The notes under the pieces were generated by a model. That model ran no database searches. It worked only from the letters and a program-made list of their open reading frames with translations, and had not been told where the DNA came from. This document shows positions 23,290 to 33,780 of a stretch of DNA of 64,000 nucleotides, piece by piece (the stretch's first letter is position 1; the number at the start of each line of letters is the position of its first letter). The position numbers and the translations under genes were made by a program. The stretch is from Emydura subglobosa (taxonomy: Eukaryota; Chordata; Testudines; Chelidae), in NCBI GenBank assembly GCA_007922225.1, contig ML679956.1, forward strand, positions 21,820,769-21,884,768, in the 5' to 3' direction.

Positions 23290-24224
23290 GCAACTTGGAT
23301 GGATCTAATGTGGTAAAGCATAAACTTCCTCTTACTGAGCGCTCTGTGATGCCTCCAAGCCTGCCTAACCTCTGAGCCTGCTTACGCTTGATGAGTCCTC
23401 CCTGAGGCAGAGAGTGCAATTAGTCATCAGAGGGAATTACCTGCAGGTCTTGTGATAGGCCCCACACTATTAAACCAGTGATCCATCATTCCACCAGAGA
23501 GATTCCGAGATAGGTGTATGTGCTGCTAAGGGAACAATCTATCCAGTGTGTTCAAGTCACTACCTGTCCAGAAGCATTCTTACTGCTAGAAGTTTCAACA
23601 GTCTGCTCCTGCCTCAGCTGCTGCTCTCCCCAGCCCTTGTCCTGCTCCTGCTCTTTCTCCTGACGCAGCTGCTACCCGGTGACTCTGATATTCTGTCTCA
23701 GCCTGGACAGGGGCATAGGGCACTAAAGTGAAAAAGGGACCTGAGTTTGAGAGAGGAAGAGTTGTCTTGAGGCTGGAGTCAGGACAATATCCTGGATTAT
23801 CACGTATTTACTGACCGAGAATCCTTGCAAAATGCTGGATTTCCAGAAACAGATTGTTAAACTCCTGCCTTCCTCTTGGGGAAACTGCAGCCAATAAATC
23901 ATAAAACTTGACTTTACAGAGACTTCGTGTTGGGGTAACATCAAAACAAGAATTAAATATTTCCCTTTCAGGAGCTAAACTTCTAATCCTAGACTATTGG
24001 GCCAGCAAGCTGCAGCCAATAAATATATTTTCACTGTTGAAAACAAAGTGGCTCCTTTGTGCTGCCAGATTTCTTCCTGTTCTCTTACTAGGTCCTTTTA
24101 GCCCCCCCAGGGTACAAGGCCAGATTGCTTGTGACCAGATTGCTACTGCACCCCCGTATTTCTCCTCTGGTCTAATGACACTTTGGTGCCATACACAGTC
24201 AGTTACTTTAGAGCAGCCCACAAG
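23290..24224. other. No gene seen; flank of the retrovirus remnant
   Basis: Includes a CTGCTCCTGC-rich patch at 23,590-23,670 and two ...GCAGCCAATAAAT... words at 23,887-23,900 and 24,011-24,026 that form a short direct repeat. No domain in the overlapping ORFs at 23,908-24,414. Confidence 0.4.
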
Positions 24225-24308
24225 TGTGACAATCCCTGGCCAAATGGGATTTGATATTAGTGCATTCAGGAATTGGCACGACACTCGTCTGAGAATGGCA
24301 GAAAGGCT
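24225..24308 (-). repeat. 3' LTR scrap of endogenous retrovirus
   Basis: Aligns to the inner end of the right LTR at 26,748-26,831: both carry TGCATTCAGGAATTG, CACGACACT and AGAAAGGCT in the same order. Starts with TGTGAC where the other LTR starts TGTTAC. Only the U5/R-type end is present. It is followed by an ATTT expansion and then by broken pol, so most of this LTR, and everything between RT and LTR, has been lost. Confidence 0.75.
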
Positions 24309-24360
24309 ATCATTAATTTATTTATTTACTTCATTTATTTATTTATTTATTCAATTAATT
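24309..24360. repeat. (ATTT)n simple repeat
   Basis: Variable ATTT/ATTA units sit exactly at the junction of the LTR scrap and the RT remnant. The other LTR has GGCTTTATTTACTAC at the same place, so the run probably grew from that AATAAA-bearing word. Confidence 0.8.
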
Positions 24361-24801
24361 CGCCGCGGTCCCTTAAAAGTGAAGATGAATTTGTACCCAG
24401 AAATCAGGGTCTAAGGGAATTGTGAAAAATGCATTGTAGAGATCTAAGACAGAAAACCATTTTGCACCACCGGCTATGGAAGCCAGAACCTCTGGGTATT
24501 TGGCTACTACTGGTGCTCGAGTAGAGGTGGATTTGTTAAGAGCTCAGAAGTCAATAGTCAGGCGCCAGGTTTTCCTGTCTGTCTTTTGAACTCACCAGAT
24601 AGGACTGTTATTAGGGCTGATCTTTATCATTAAGACTCCTTGTTTAAGCAGACTATTGACAGTTTCTTCTATGCTGGGCTCAACTGCCCCTGGGCTGCCA
24701 TTGAGGTGGGGGGGAGGGTCTAATCCTGTGATCTCTAGGGCATCATTCTTTCCACAATCTAATTTTGATTGAGCCCATGCCCCTGGGACAGTGTTGGCCA
24801 T
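24361..24801 (-). pseudogene. Endogenous retrovirus pol: N-terminal reverse transcriptase, broken
   Basis: Minus-strand RT of an old provirus. The open part (24,592-24,801) includes an IEETVNSLLKQGVL segment and ends in the SPIW box that opens the RT fingers. Beyond it the same frame continues with a degenerate LTIDF...ALNK region carrying two stop codons, and a VLDLYNAFF box (motif A, about 24,425-24,450), then a stop near 24,375. The palm YxDD region, RNase H and integrase are absent; the sequence runs straight into the LTR scrap. It cannot encode a working enzyme. Confidence 0.85.
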
Positions 24802-24841
24802 ATCATGGACCTTGGTGGGCCAGCTGGGTTGCTTTCAACTT

Positions 24842-25225
24842 TCAGGGCTGAGTAATAATGTGCCGTATGAATAATACAGTTTCTGGTTCTTGTTCTTTAA
24901 TGCTGCACCTGGGCTGGACATAGACTCTTGAATTAGAAAAATCTATAATGGCCTGAAGGTCCCTTAATGCATTTATCTCTAAAATACCTACTTCTCCTAA
25001 CAGGGTTAGGGCAAATTTGGCTTTGCTTACAGCAGTAATGGTTGGCTTGCTGACCCAAAATTGCAGAGGGGGAGAAATGGGGGCAGTGGTTGAATGGTCA
25101 TTAAATCCCTCAAGAGTTATAACTTGCGGGCTTTGAGGCTGGGAAGTTTGGAGGCCCTCACAGCTTAAAATAGACAGCGCTGCTCCTGAATCCAGTAACA
25201 TCTGTTGCTCCCTCGGTTTCCCCAT
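24842..25225 (-). pseudogene. Endogenous retrovirus aspartic protease remnant
   Basis: A 127-codon minus frame with the retropepsin active-site box LLDSGAALSIL at residues 10-20 (DSG at about 25,184-25,192). It is followed by a region resembling the flap and the hydrophobic core, ending about 40 bases before the RT frame. The order gag, protease, RT on the minus strand fits a provirus. The lack of one continuous gag-pro-pol frame shows decay. Not functional on present evidence. Confidence 0.8.
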
Positions 25226-25441
25226 CGAACTTAGCTCTATCCAAAAATCCTCTACCTCAGGCTGTCCTCACTGATCATATATTATAGGGGCAAGGATGGT
25301 CATGGATGGACCAGGGAAACCTGGCTGGCCTAATAATCAGCATGAGTAAGGGTACCTGGTGGGGTACCATCAGTGCTGCCCTATAACCTGCACTCTTGAT
25401 TTCCAGCCAGGCGCTGGAGTAGTTCATGTATGGATGACCCA

Positions 25442-26017
25442 TCAACGGCAACTTGGGGCATCCATGTGAGTTGTGCCTCTTCTGAGTTTAATTTCGCTAG
25501 GGAGTCCAGCATAGTCAGTGGGGTGGATGGTTTCTCTAAAGCAGGTGGGCAGGTCAAACTGGAAATGGAATGTGGGCATATTATGGATTGCTGTAATCCA
25601 GTCTAAAACAGTGAAGCTATTTAAAGGCCTGAGAGTTTTAGCAAGAGCAGGCACCAGTGGGGTATTTTCTACCCTTGTATGGGTATCAGTAATTTCATTT
25701 TGGGCATTTAGAATTTGTGTGGTATGGGTAGTAACAGGCGCCATAGGCACACTCTTGGTTATTAATGCAGGAAATGTTGTCAGTGTTGGGGATTTATGAT
25801 ATGTATTTATCAGGCGCATAGGGTCCGGAGGATCTGGAGTGCACAGAGGTGGGTATAATTCTCTGTCATTATCAGAGAAACCCTGAACTCTTTCAGGATG
25901 AACTGCTGAAATGATGCCTCTAGCCACTTTTAATTCCTTTTTAAGAGCAACCATCTGTTGATTCCATTTGGTATGATTGGAACCCTGATGCCTCACCTGA
26001 CTGTTTTGTTCTAACAT
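25442..26017 (-). pseudogene. Endogenous retrovirus gag-like ORF
   Basis: A 191-codon minus frame upstream (in provirus sense) of the protease. It is rich in Pro, Thr and Asn, with a YPPL word that resembles a late-domain motif and PDPPDP next to it. No CCHC zinc knuckle and no clear major homology region are visible. The position between leader and protease supports a gag identity; the sequence alone would not. The C-terminal 40 residues may be the start of a capsid-like part. Confidence 0.6.
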
Positions 26018-26039
26018 TTGCCTAATTCTCCCTTCTGCC

Positions 26040-26431
26040 TCCTCTGCTCTGGACTTTCAATGATTTATCTCCACTTTTATTCCCTCAACATGTCTTTCTA
26101 CCTCCTCTCAGGTTTTTTCCCTCCTCTTTAGTGGTGTTAATTAAGCTGAGGTTCTCAGTTGTAAGCATTTTAACATTAGTTTTCCAATTTTCTGTTTCCT
26201 TTGTCACAGCTACAACCTCTATTTCCCGTTTTTCAACCTCGGTCTGTAACCGAACAACTTCTCTCTGCAGTGCCGGACACACCTAGAATATTCCCCGTAG
26301 CAAAGCCTTTTTCTTGTCCTTTTTGCCAGTCTTGGGCTTAATCTCTGTGGCAAGGACTTCCCATTATGACACAGATCTTTCCATGTGATGGGGCCAGTTA
26401 ATTTGTCAGTCCTCCAAAGACTTTTATCCAA
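26040..26431 (-). pseudogene. Gag N-terminal region, coiled-coil, frameshifted
   Basis: Two overlapping minus frames (26,085-26,282 and 26,219-26,431). The first is a heptad-like segment (LQREVVRLQTEVEKREIEVV...), very likely a coiled coil. The second is basic. Together they occupy the place of the gag start downstream of the leader. Overlap of frames points to a frameshift. A foamy-virus-like coiled-coil gag is one possibility but is not established. Confidence 0.5.
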
Positions 26432-26726
26432 TTTTTATTTCTGTACAAATTGTTTCATCACGGTTCCCATGAATGAATCAACTGGTGTTGCCATGGTTAA
26501 GCAGACGCATCAGCCTCTTTAGTAACCTTCCCTGGTTACACCTATCCTTCACCCCTGCGGAGGCTAGGTAGAGCCCCTGAATGTAGATCATAAACCCTTC
26601 CCCTCAGGTCTAAATACTCACACTATGTCTGAGTGTGGGGTGCTACCCCATGCCTGCTCAGATATTAGCTCGCAACAACAATAACAACAACTTTCTCCAA
26701 GTCTTTCTGTCATCAATCCACACACT
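26432..26726 (-). other. Retroviral leader
   Basis: Non-coding stretch between the PBS and the first gag frame in provirus orientation. No domain; contains CAACAACAATAACAACAAC on the plus strand at 26,673-26,692. A splice donor in the minus sense is not obvious. Confidence 0.5.
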
Positions 26727-26744
26727 CTCCCAATGGCGCCCCCA
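26727..26744 (-). promoter_or_regulatory. Retroviral primer-binding site, proline-type, decayed
   Basis: On the minus strand, three bases after the LTR end, TGGGGGCGCCATTGGGAG. The first seven and a later GGGA match the tRNA-Pro type site (12 of 18 positions by hand). The middle differs, so either it has mutated or another tRNA was used. Confidence 0.6.
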
Positions 26745-26747
26745 ATT

Positions 26748-27223
26748 TGTTACCTGACCAACTCGGATCTGATATTATGCATTCAGGAATTGACACGACA
26801 CTTGTTTGATGATGATAGAAAGGCTTTATTTACTACACTTATAAAATGAGCCCCCAGACCAAAAGTCCAGTGTATATTAGCTTGCAAAAGCAATTTTCTT
26901 CACCAGTGCATGCAAGAGGCGGTGGTTTCAATTCTTGACAGCTCTTCCAAGAGCTTGGATCCGTAGTCTCAGAAGAAAACTGGGCGAGATGTTAGCTCTG
27001 TGTCTGGAATGATTTCTCAGTCTTGAAGCACACTTTCTAGTGAGGATTGCTTCGCTCTTTATACTTTTAAATTCAGTGTTTTCAAAGCATCTTTGGTAAT
27101 TACATGAGAGAACAAAGGAAGTCCAAACAAAACAACAGGGAAAGACCTACATATTTTTACTAAATTCAAAAGGCGTTAGCCTCCTGGATTTTGTTTAGTC
27201 AACAATCCAGCATTTGTTTGTCA
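26748..27223 (-). repeat. 5' LTR of the endogenous retrovirus
   Basis: About 476 bases. On the plus strand it opens TGTTAC and closes GTCA, i.e. TGAC...GTAACA in provirus sense. A TATAAAG box (27,057-27,063) and, about 230 bases later in provirus sense, an AATAAA signal (26,825-26,830) mark U3 and R. The PBS follows directly. The right border is inferred from the TG...CA rule and a weak 5-bp similarity of flanks (ACAAG against CAAAG). Confidence 0.7.
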
Positions 27224-29459
27224 CAAAGTTCTACCCTGTCCTAACAGAAGGGGTTTGGGGATTGCTGGCACCCATCAGAAGATAGGATCATAAAGTATCC
27301 TTGAAAGATACGGAGCCACTGAGGTATAAATCAGTTAATTACGGAAGATAATTTCATTAGGAAGACTGGTCAGTCAAGAGGGGCCATTAATCAAAGGAAA
27401 AGCAGTTACCCTGATGAAATACCAGACATGCTTAAAGAAGAAAAACAGCACCTGTGTGATGCAATAAGAAGCAATCACTTCTTTTCAAAAAAGATTTCCA
27501 GCCACCACCATACTTTTGCAATATCCATCTTATTAGTGATATTTGGTAGCTTAATTTTATAAAGAGGCCCAGCCTCGCTTGAATTTCATAGTCTAGAAGA
27601 AGCTTCTTTGAAGTATCCCAGGTCTGAGCCCAGCGCAGAACTGGCCTCACAATCAGGGAGTTAGGACTAGGGAAAGCAAGGCTATATTTAGTTGAAATTC
27701 AAGGGTACTGATGTCACATCCCTGTTTCCAGACTATTTTCAATATTCTATGGATGCCTCTCTCTTGTGTGTCTAAGTGAAAGACAAGTACAGTAAGCTTC
27801 CACCCCTCTTTCCATTTCTTGGCATGTAAGAAGATAAATGACAGAAGTCTGAAGAAGACAAGGGTCCCTTTTTCAACCATGTAGTAGAAACAAACATCTC
27901 TGGCTGTGGACCTACTGTGGGACTTGAGAAATTTTTAATTTAAATCTTACCTTGTTTTCCCTAATTGCAGGAATCAGCTGTCATCTCCAGCCTAATGAAC
28001 CAAAGAAAAACATCTTCCAATCCTCATGTTCTTGCTCATAAGTTACGTATTTATCACAAAGTTCACACATATGCTAGTTTATACTATGCTATTGGAACTT
28101 TCTCCCATGCTGGGGATTTTAAACATACAATGTCAAATTCAGTCCAATAGTACTTTACAAGAACTTTATCATTTGTTTCATTGTTATTCTGATTCAGATT
28201 CATTTATGGAGGCAACCTATCTTTTTGTAGGAGGAAAGGAATTTGAACTTTTTGTGGGAGGGATCACTTAGGCCTCATGCTGATGACTGTTAGAAGTGGA
28301 AGTGAATAAATGTTTTATGTAGAAAAATTTGTGTCATTATTCCCAACAAATAAACAGAATGACTTGTTCCTAGAATCAAAAGAAACACATTTTAATAGGT
28401 CAGAACTTTGAGCTACAGATTCTCCAATACCACTTACAAGCAGGAGCCAACAGTGATGATCCATTACAATGTACTTACTTCTGAAAAAATAAAGGATAGC
28501 TATAGCCTATATTTGATGAGTTGTATGAAGCTCAAACTTCTTTCCTGCTGTGGAGAGATTGCTTTATATCCTACTAAATTATTCTACTAACCCTGCTTGT
28601 AACTATTAGAGGTGATTTTTAAAGATATTTGGAGACGATAGTTTATGTGTAAGGCAGACAGATTGCATTTGTAACATTTAACACATAATAACAATAATAA
28701 AACACACTGACGTGTGTTTTCTATGTAAACAGCTTCTTCTGAAGCTAGAGCCAGTGAAATGTTTTGAGAACTTTGACATTTATAGCTGTATTTATAATCT
28801 CTTTTGGATCATTTCTTCATGGAGTCACATGTTTGTGTATTTTGAATTCTCTGTAGAAATAAAAATGTTTAAACATAAAATAATGATGTGATAGGCATTT
28901 GATGAGTGCTTGCTTGAAAGGCGCGCATGTGCATGCTACACTGTAGTGATTCTTAAGAGAGGGGGTGCAAGTTTTATAAACATCTGAGGTCCAAAAAAGG
29001 GGCTTAGTGTTAAAATTATTAGAAAGAGAGACAAAAAGGGAGTGTATGTTACAACATATAGGGAAAGTGGCTCATACTTTCCCAAGCAACATGGGGTTTA
29101 TTATAGTGATTGCTGTGATGTTTTAAAATAATGGTAGATAACATCACCATGTAGAGAAAAGATATACTTCACTCAAACATATGTACACACATAAAAAATA
29201 CCAATGAATTCATACCTATCTATATGCACATACTGTATATGTACTTGTACTATTGTTGTTACAAATGGGTGGATAATGTGCAACAGATAACGTATTTGAT
29301 TAATTCACTCTTTTTCTGCTCCTGGTACATCTGTGAACAGATTGTCGTTTCCTTAAATTTAATCAACATTCAATAACACTTGATAATTTTTTTACTCAGT
29401 GGTCTGATCGCAAACAGGCCAATATGAGTATTTGATATTCGACGTTCAAAACTCTAGCT
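27224..29459. other. No gene seen
   Basis: Unique AT-rich DNA. Two minus ORFs at 27,432-27,880 (72 and 75 codons) sit end to end and may be remains of an unrecognised element, but no motif is clear. At 28,850-28,940 a GGCGCGCATGTGCATGC word stands out in AT-rich surroundings. Confidence 0.4.
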
Positions 29460-29464
29460 CTGTC

Positions 29465-29830
29465 TATTAGCTGGGATTGGTCACGTGAGTCACATGGTAT
29501 TGTTCCTGTTCCCAGACTGGATGAAAATAACTTTTATAGTAAGGAATGAATGGGGAGCTAAATTTCTAAGGGAGAAGCAGCAGATTAGCTGTTGGCCTTA
29601 CCCGAGGCATCATAGAAATACAGAAAAAGTTCCTGGTCTACTGTAAAGACTATATTTAATTTTGTCTCTTCATGTTCACACAAAATAATTTCAAGTTCCT
29701 GCTCAGTCATAGCTGTGAAGAGGACAGTTATGTTGTCGTCTAACTCATTTAATTATCTCTATGTCAGGGCTCTTGCAAAGTGTTTTGGGAATCCTGTCAT
29801 TCTGCTCTGTTAAGCAGTGCCCTATATAAG
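29465..29830 (+). promoter_or_regulatory. Promoter-like region
   Basis: An inverted CCAAT word (ATTGG) touches an E-box in GGATTGGTCACGTGAGTCAC (29,472-29,491). About 340 bases downstream a TATATAAG box lies at 29,823-29,830. From there 65 bases lead to an ATG in good context (AGGATGG). The set CCAAT/E-box, TATA, start and splice donor in the right order is suggestive, but each element is short and could be chance. Confidence 0.35.
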
Positions 29831-29894
29831 ACATCCTAAATGCCCTTACTAGTCATCAGTACTCACTGAAGAAAAGAAGCCACTGCAGCAGAGG

Positions 29895-29928
29895 ATGGAG
29901 AAACCGGGCTGTCAAAAGACACAATCAG
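29895..29928 (+). CDS. Possible first coding exon (11 codons)
   Basis: Begins at ATG 29,895 with A at -3 and G at +4, and would end at 29,928 before a consensus splice donor CAG|GTAAAG. It would encode MEKPGCQKTQS plus one base (phase 1). I do not recognise a protein with this start. The unspliced frame runs on to 30,125, giving 76 codons with no domain. No downstream exon was identified. Treat as a hypothesis tied to the promoter-like region upstream. Confidence 0.25.
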
Positions 29929-31893
29929 GTAAAGACCGACACAAGGCTCCAGTCCTAGTACTGGCCCCAGCACAGCTTGCTCTTCGCCATCTGGAACTTG
30001 TGCCATCTACAAATACTCAAGTGCAGGAGCTTAAACTTTATATTCTCAGCGCATTCATTTTTCTCAGGGGCGTGAAAGGGATTGCAAAAGTGGCACAAGC
30101 ACAGACAAAGAAAATTTGTTTTTAAATATGAGTATTTGCACAAAATGTTTTGCAGTGCTCACCTGGCTTTCCCTATCAGTATTTCATATTTACACAACAC
30201 TGTAAGAGACGCTGGGTTATTTATAAAAAGAAAAGAAGCCACAAAGAGCTTAAAATCCCTGAAAAACTTTGTCCATGACAGCTTCAGATTTGTCACCAAC
30301 AATTATGTTCAGAAGCTTGACAGAATGGTATCAGACGCCTAGATGTCTTCTTTGGTAGAAAATTGACAATTTTTAAGGGCCTCATGCAAATTCCCATTAC
30401 ACTCAATGGAAAGATTTCCCACTGACATCAGTAGTCACTGGATCAACTCCCTAATTTTATTAAATAAGTTTCCCTATTTAGCAATCATACCTTGGATCTG
30501 AAATGGTAAAAAGGCGAGGCTTTTCCATAATCAGAATTGAGTTTTTTCCACTGTCATATGTCCTGATCTTAGAGAATCTTTCTTCTGAGGATTTCAGAGT
30601 GCTTTGCAAACATTAAAGAGTTAAGACTCTCAACTCTTCCCTGTGAGGGAAGTTACTAAAATGTGCTTTCTCCTAAACTTTGCTTTCATGCTGGCTCATG
30701 GCAACAAAAGTCAGACTTTGCTCTTTAGTGTATTGAATCCCAGGTAAAGCCAGGCCATGGGGAAAAAGAGCACAAAGGACAATAACTGTTAATATGTGGC
30801 ATACTGCGGCTTGATAAAATTTCTTGTAAGAAAGGATGTGCTTTAATCCAAGCTTGCGGATGGAAGAATATTGTCACTGTAGAAGTTCTTCAGGTGGTGG
30901 AGTGATTTAGATAGTGATCCCTGGGGACTGAAAGTGAAAGCAGAAGGGAGCTGTCTAGTATATAAAGCTCACGTAAATAAAGCATTGACCTTTACTTCTG
31001 ACACTCTTTTTCAAATCCAACTTGCTCTGTTAAGTGAAACTGGAGAAAGGTTGGTGAAGGGTTTATGCTTCTGGGACCAGGGTAGGCCCATAGACATCCC
31101 ATGGGAAATAACTGGAAAGGTCATACATAGTTGCTGACTTTCTTTTAGCTCAGCAAAGGCACCCCCGGAACTTTATTTGAATGAAAAGCTCTTCTGATGA
31201 TTGCAAACCTCCATTTCCTGTGGATGCCATCTCTCGATGTGTTCTCAGCTCAACTTCAGAGCATTCAAAAAATAGGAAATTACGTATTAAACCTGAATGA
31301 TCAAAGTCAGGGTTTTAGCAGCAGCAGCTAAATAATTATCTGCTTACTACTTTCTGCAATCTGTCAGTCCATCCATGCAAGATCTGCTGTTACATACTGC
31401 TGCTTTCTTTCTCTCTGAAATTTCTTTACTGTTTCTGTACATGTCATTAGTTACAGGAGTCCCCAAAGCATCCTGGGAAAATCAGCACAGTCCAATAGAG
31501 TTTTTTAGCATAGTAAATAAACATGTTGCGGAACCCAGCCAACTGAAGGTAGTTGTGAAGTCCAGGCCTAAAGGATCAAAATAAATTATGGGGATCATCC
31601 AGTCCATGAGAGATTAAATATTTTAGAGGTCACATCAAATGTAATAGCTTTCATACGTTGCTGTACATTGTAAAACTCTTTTCCCCAATCTTTATTGTTT
31701 CCTCCTCTTTCGCTTCATACTTTATCTTTTCTGTCCGTCCTTCTGTCCTTCCTTCCCTATGTATTATCTTTCCCTTTCACTCTTTCTTTCAATTTCTGTT
31801 TCTGTACCTGGCTTCTCCTCCTCTTCTTCTGTCCATCCTTGACCACGGGTCTGCCAAAATGAACCATAGGCTAAGGTAAGAAGTACTGCTTTG
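29929..31893. other. No supported gene
   Basis: Unique AT-rich DNA with two small repeats: a degenerate GGGCCTCATGCAAATTCCCA word at 30,378-30,397 of the palindromic family, and a minus-strand MIR scrap at 30,588-30,660 (GTGCTTTGCAAACATTAAAG). Pyrimidine-rich DNA at 31,680-31,850 is not followed by a credible exon. Confidence 0.4.
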
Positions 31894-31986
31894 TGCTTGT
31901 TCTAGCCATCAATACCTGACGTGGCATGAACAGATATTGATGGCTTGTTCTAGAACAAGCCATCAATATCTGTTCATGCCACATCA
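31894..31986. repeat. Perfect 62-bp palindrome with a third copy of one arm
   Basis: 31,921-31,951 and 31,952-31,982 are exact reverse complements with no spacer, centred on TTCTAGAA. With one mismatch the palindrome extends to 31,917-31,986. Next to it, TGCTTGTTCTAG plus CCATCAATACCTG (31,894-31,918) is a direct near-copy of 31,942-31,973 lacking a few bases. So CCATCAATAYCTG occurs three times in alternating orientation. This looks like a product of template switching during replication. Confidence 0.95.
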
Positions 31987-32760
31987 TGCTGAGATAAAAG
32001 TGAGGTCCACCTCCTGTAAAGCATGTGAAATATCTCAGGATCACAAGCTTGAATCCCTACCCTCATCACTGAGCAGAGGATGAATATACCAATTTATTTT
32101 GACCAGGCTATATCTACTTTAGTGTAGCATAAGTGACTGAACTAAGTGACTCAATAAGGAAGGGTTGTTTTTTTTCAGCTTTCTAGACAGAAAGAACTAA
32201 TCGGTAGTAATATGATTGCTTTCTGTAGAAAGTGGGTAAGGTATAGAGTACTGCCATGGAGGCAGCATTAGTCACTGTCAATATTCTTAAAGAGTTCTAC
32301 TCACTGCAATGGTGCTTTATAAATCTTTGTCATGTTTTTGGTGCAACAGAGTCACCCAAATCCACTTACATTTCAGATAACACATTAACATAAATAGCCA
32401 GGTAGGAAACAGGAAACCTGACCATTTCCTTAGATTCCTTAGATTGCTATGTGAGAAACAATGCATTTTCTTCCGTATTTGCTACATTTTTTTCTTCAGT
32501 GAACAACACGCACAGTGAAAAGGAGCAGGTATATAAGATATGGATGTATTTATAGCCTAGCAGTTGGGAATTTAACATCCCTATGGATAAGATGTGTCTC
32601 AGTGGCATTAAAAGTATTTGAAAGAAATGAAAACTCTTGTGTATATTAAGGATTTTTTACTTTTATTATGAATGCCTCTCAAATGATTAGCGCTGTCCTA
32701 AATTAAAGCCATTTAATGCATCAATAAAGATCATGGCTCGTGCTTATAATACTACATTTT
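31987..32760. promoter_or_regulatory. Unique sequence, possible conserved non-coding element at its end
   Basis: No ORF. From about 32,560 to 32,755 the sequence is complex and unique, with AAATGATTAGCGCTGTCC, TAAATTAAAGCCATTTAATG and CATCAATAAAGATCATGG words that resemble conserved homeodomain and HNF/MEIS-type sites. No alignment was possible. Confidence 0.25.
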
Positions 32761-32841
32761 GGGCCTGATCCTCACCTGGTGCAAATCAGCATTTTTAAAG
32801 TCAAAGCTACATCTGTTTACACCAGCTGTGGATCTGGCTCT
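32761..32841. repeat. Short palindromic MITE
   Basis: Left arm GGGCCTGATCCTCACCTGGT and right arm, reverse-complemented, GAGCCAGATCCACAGCTGGT: imperfect inverted repeats about 30 bases long around a short centre containing AAAGTCAAAGC. Member of the GGGCCTGATT/GGGCCAGATT family. Confidence 0.65.
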
Positions 32842-33780
32842 TTGTTCTCAGACATTGGCGTGATTATTTCCTCCATTTTCTGTGGCCATCAGATCAGCTC
32901 CGGAAACTGACGATGAGAAAGTATAGGGAAAATAACTTTTCATGTCTGAACTAAGATATTTTTAGTCATGTCAACATAATGCAAGGTGAAGGATGATATC
33001 TGAAGTCAGTTACAATCTGCAACAGCTACTAGTTCTTTAACAATCCACCCACGAGTGCCGGTTCAGAATTCAGAGAGGTCTTTGTTGCACCTTAGCTGGT
33101 AGATTCTGCAATATTGCCTCCCCTTTTCTTTCTGGCATACTACCCTTCTCTTCCGGAGCTTTCCTTAGCTCTATTTTAAACTTCATGGCATTAGGAGTAT
33201 GTCTCTCCGTAAAAAGTGAGTCAGTTAGTCAATGTCTTAATCAATGGTGAGTTTCTCATGTGCATATAGGTGGGGACTAGGTTAATATTCCAAAATTCAT
33301 TTTCGTTTTTAAAGAAGGATGTGAACTCAAGTCCCCAAAGGTAAAAAGTACTAACCCACTGCACCATTTTTTTGCTCCCAACAGCTCATAGCAACTGCAA
33401 TAGCTAGAGAAACTATAAAATAATCTTGTGGTTTGTTTGTTTTTTTTAATAGCATGAAACTTAAAACATAATCTGGATAAACATAGGGATTTTTTTCTGA
33501 AAGGAAACATTTGTCCTATATTATAACCCTTTAATTTACAAGCCACATGTACCAGGCAAGAACTATTTCATTGCATGGTGACTTAATAAGACATATTGAT
33601 AAATACCTCCATGTAACAGCCTGTAGGATATGTGTGTGTTTGTGTGTACATATGACAGAGAAAGAGAGAAAGTATCTGTACGATTAGACTTATACACAGA
33701 AGGAATTACCATGTAGCCTGCACGCTGGATTTGGAGGACACAAATAATCATGTATCTCTCTATAATAATAATAATGAAAA
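32842..33780. other. No gene seen
   Basis: Unique AT-rich DNA. Minus ORFs at 33,277-33,751 have no domain. A GTGTGTGTTTGTGTGTACA run at 33,630-33,650 and ATAATAATAATAATG at 33,762-33,777. Confidence 0.45.

Noticed and set aside
23908..24414. 168-codon plus ORF
   Set aside because: Crosses from unique flank into the LTR scrap and the ATTT repeat; no domain.
25518..25799. Plus-strand 93-codon ORF
   Set aside because: Antisense shadow of the gag-like frame of the retrovirus remnant.
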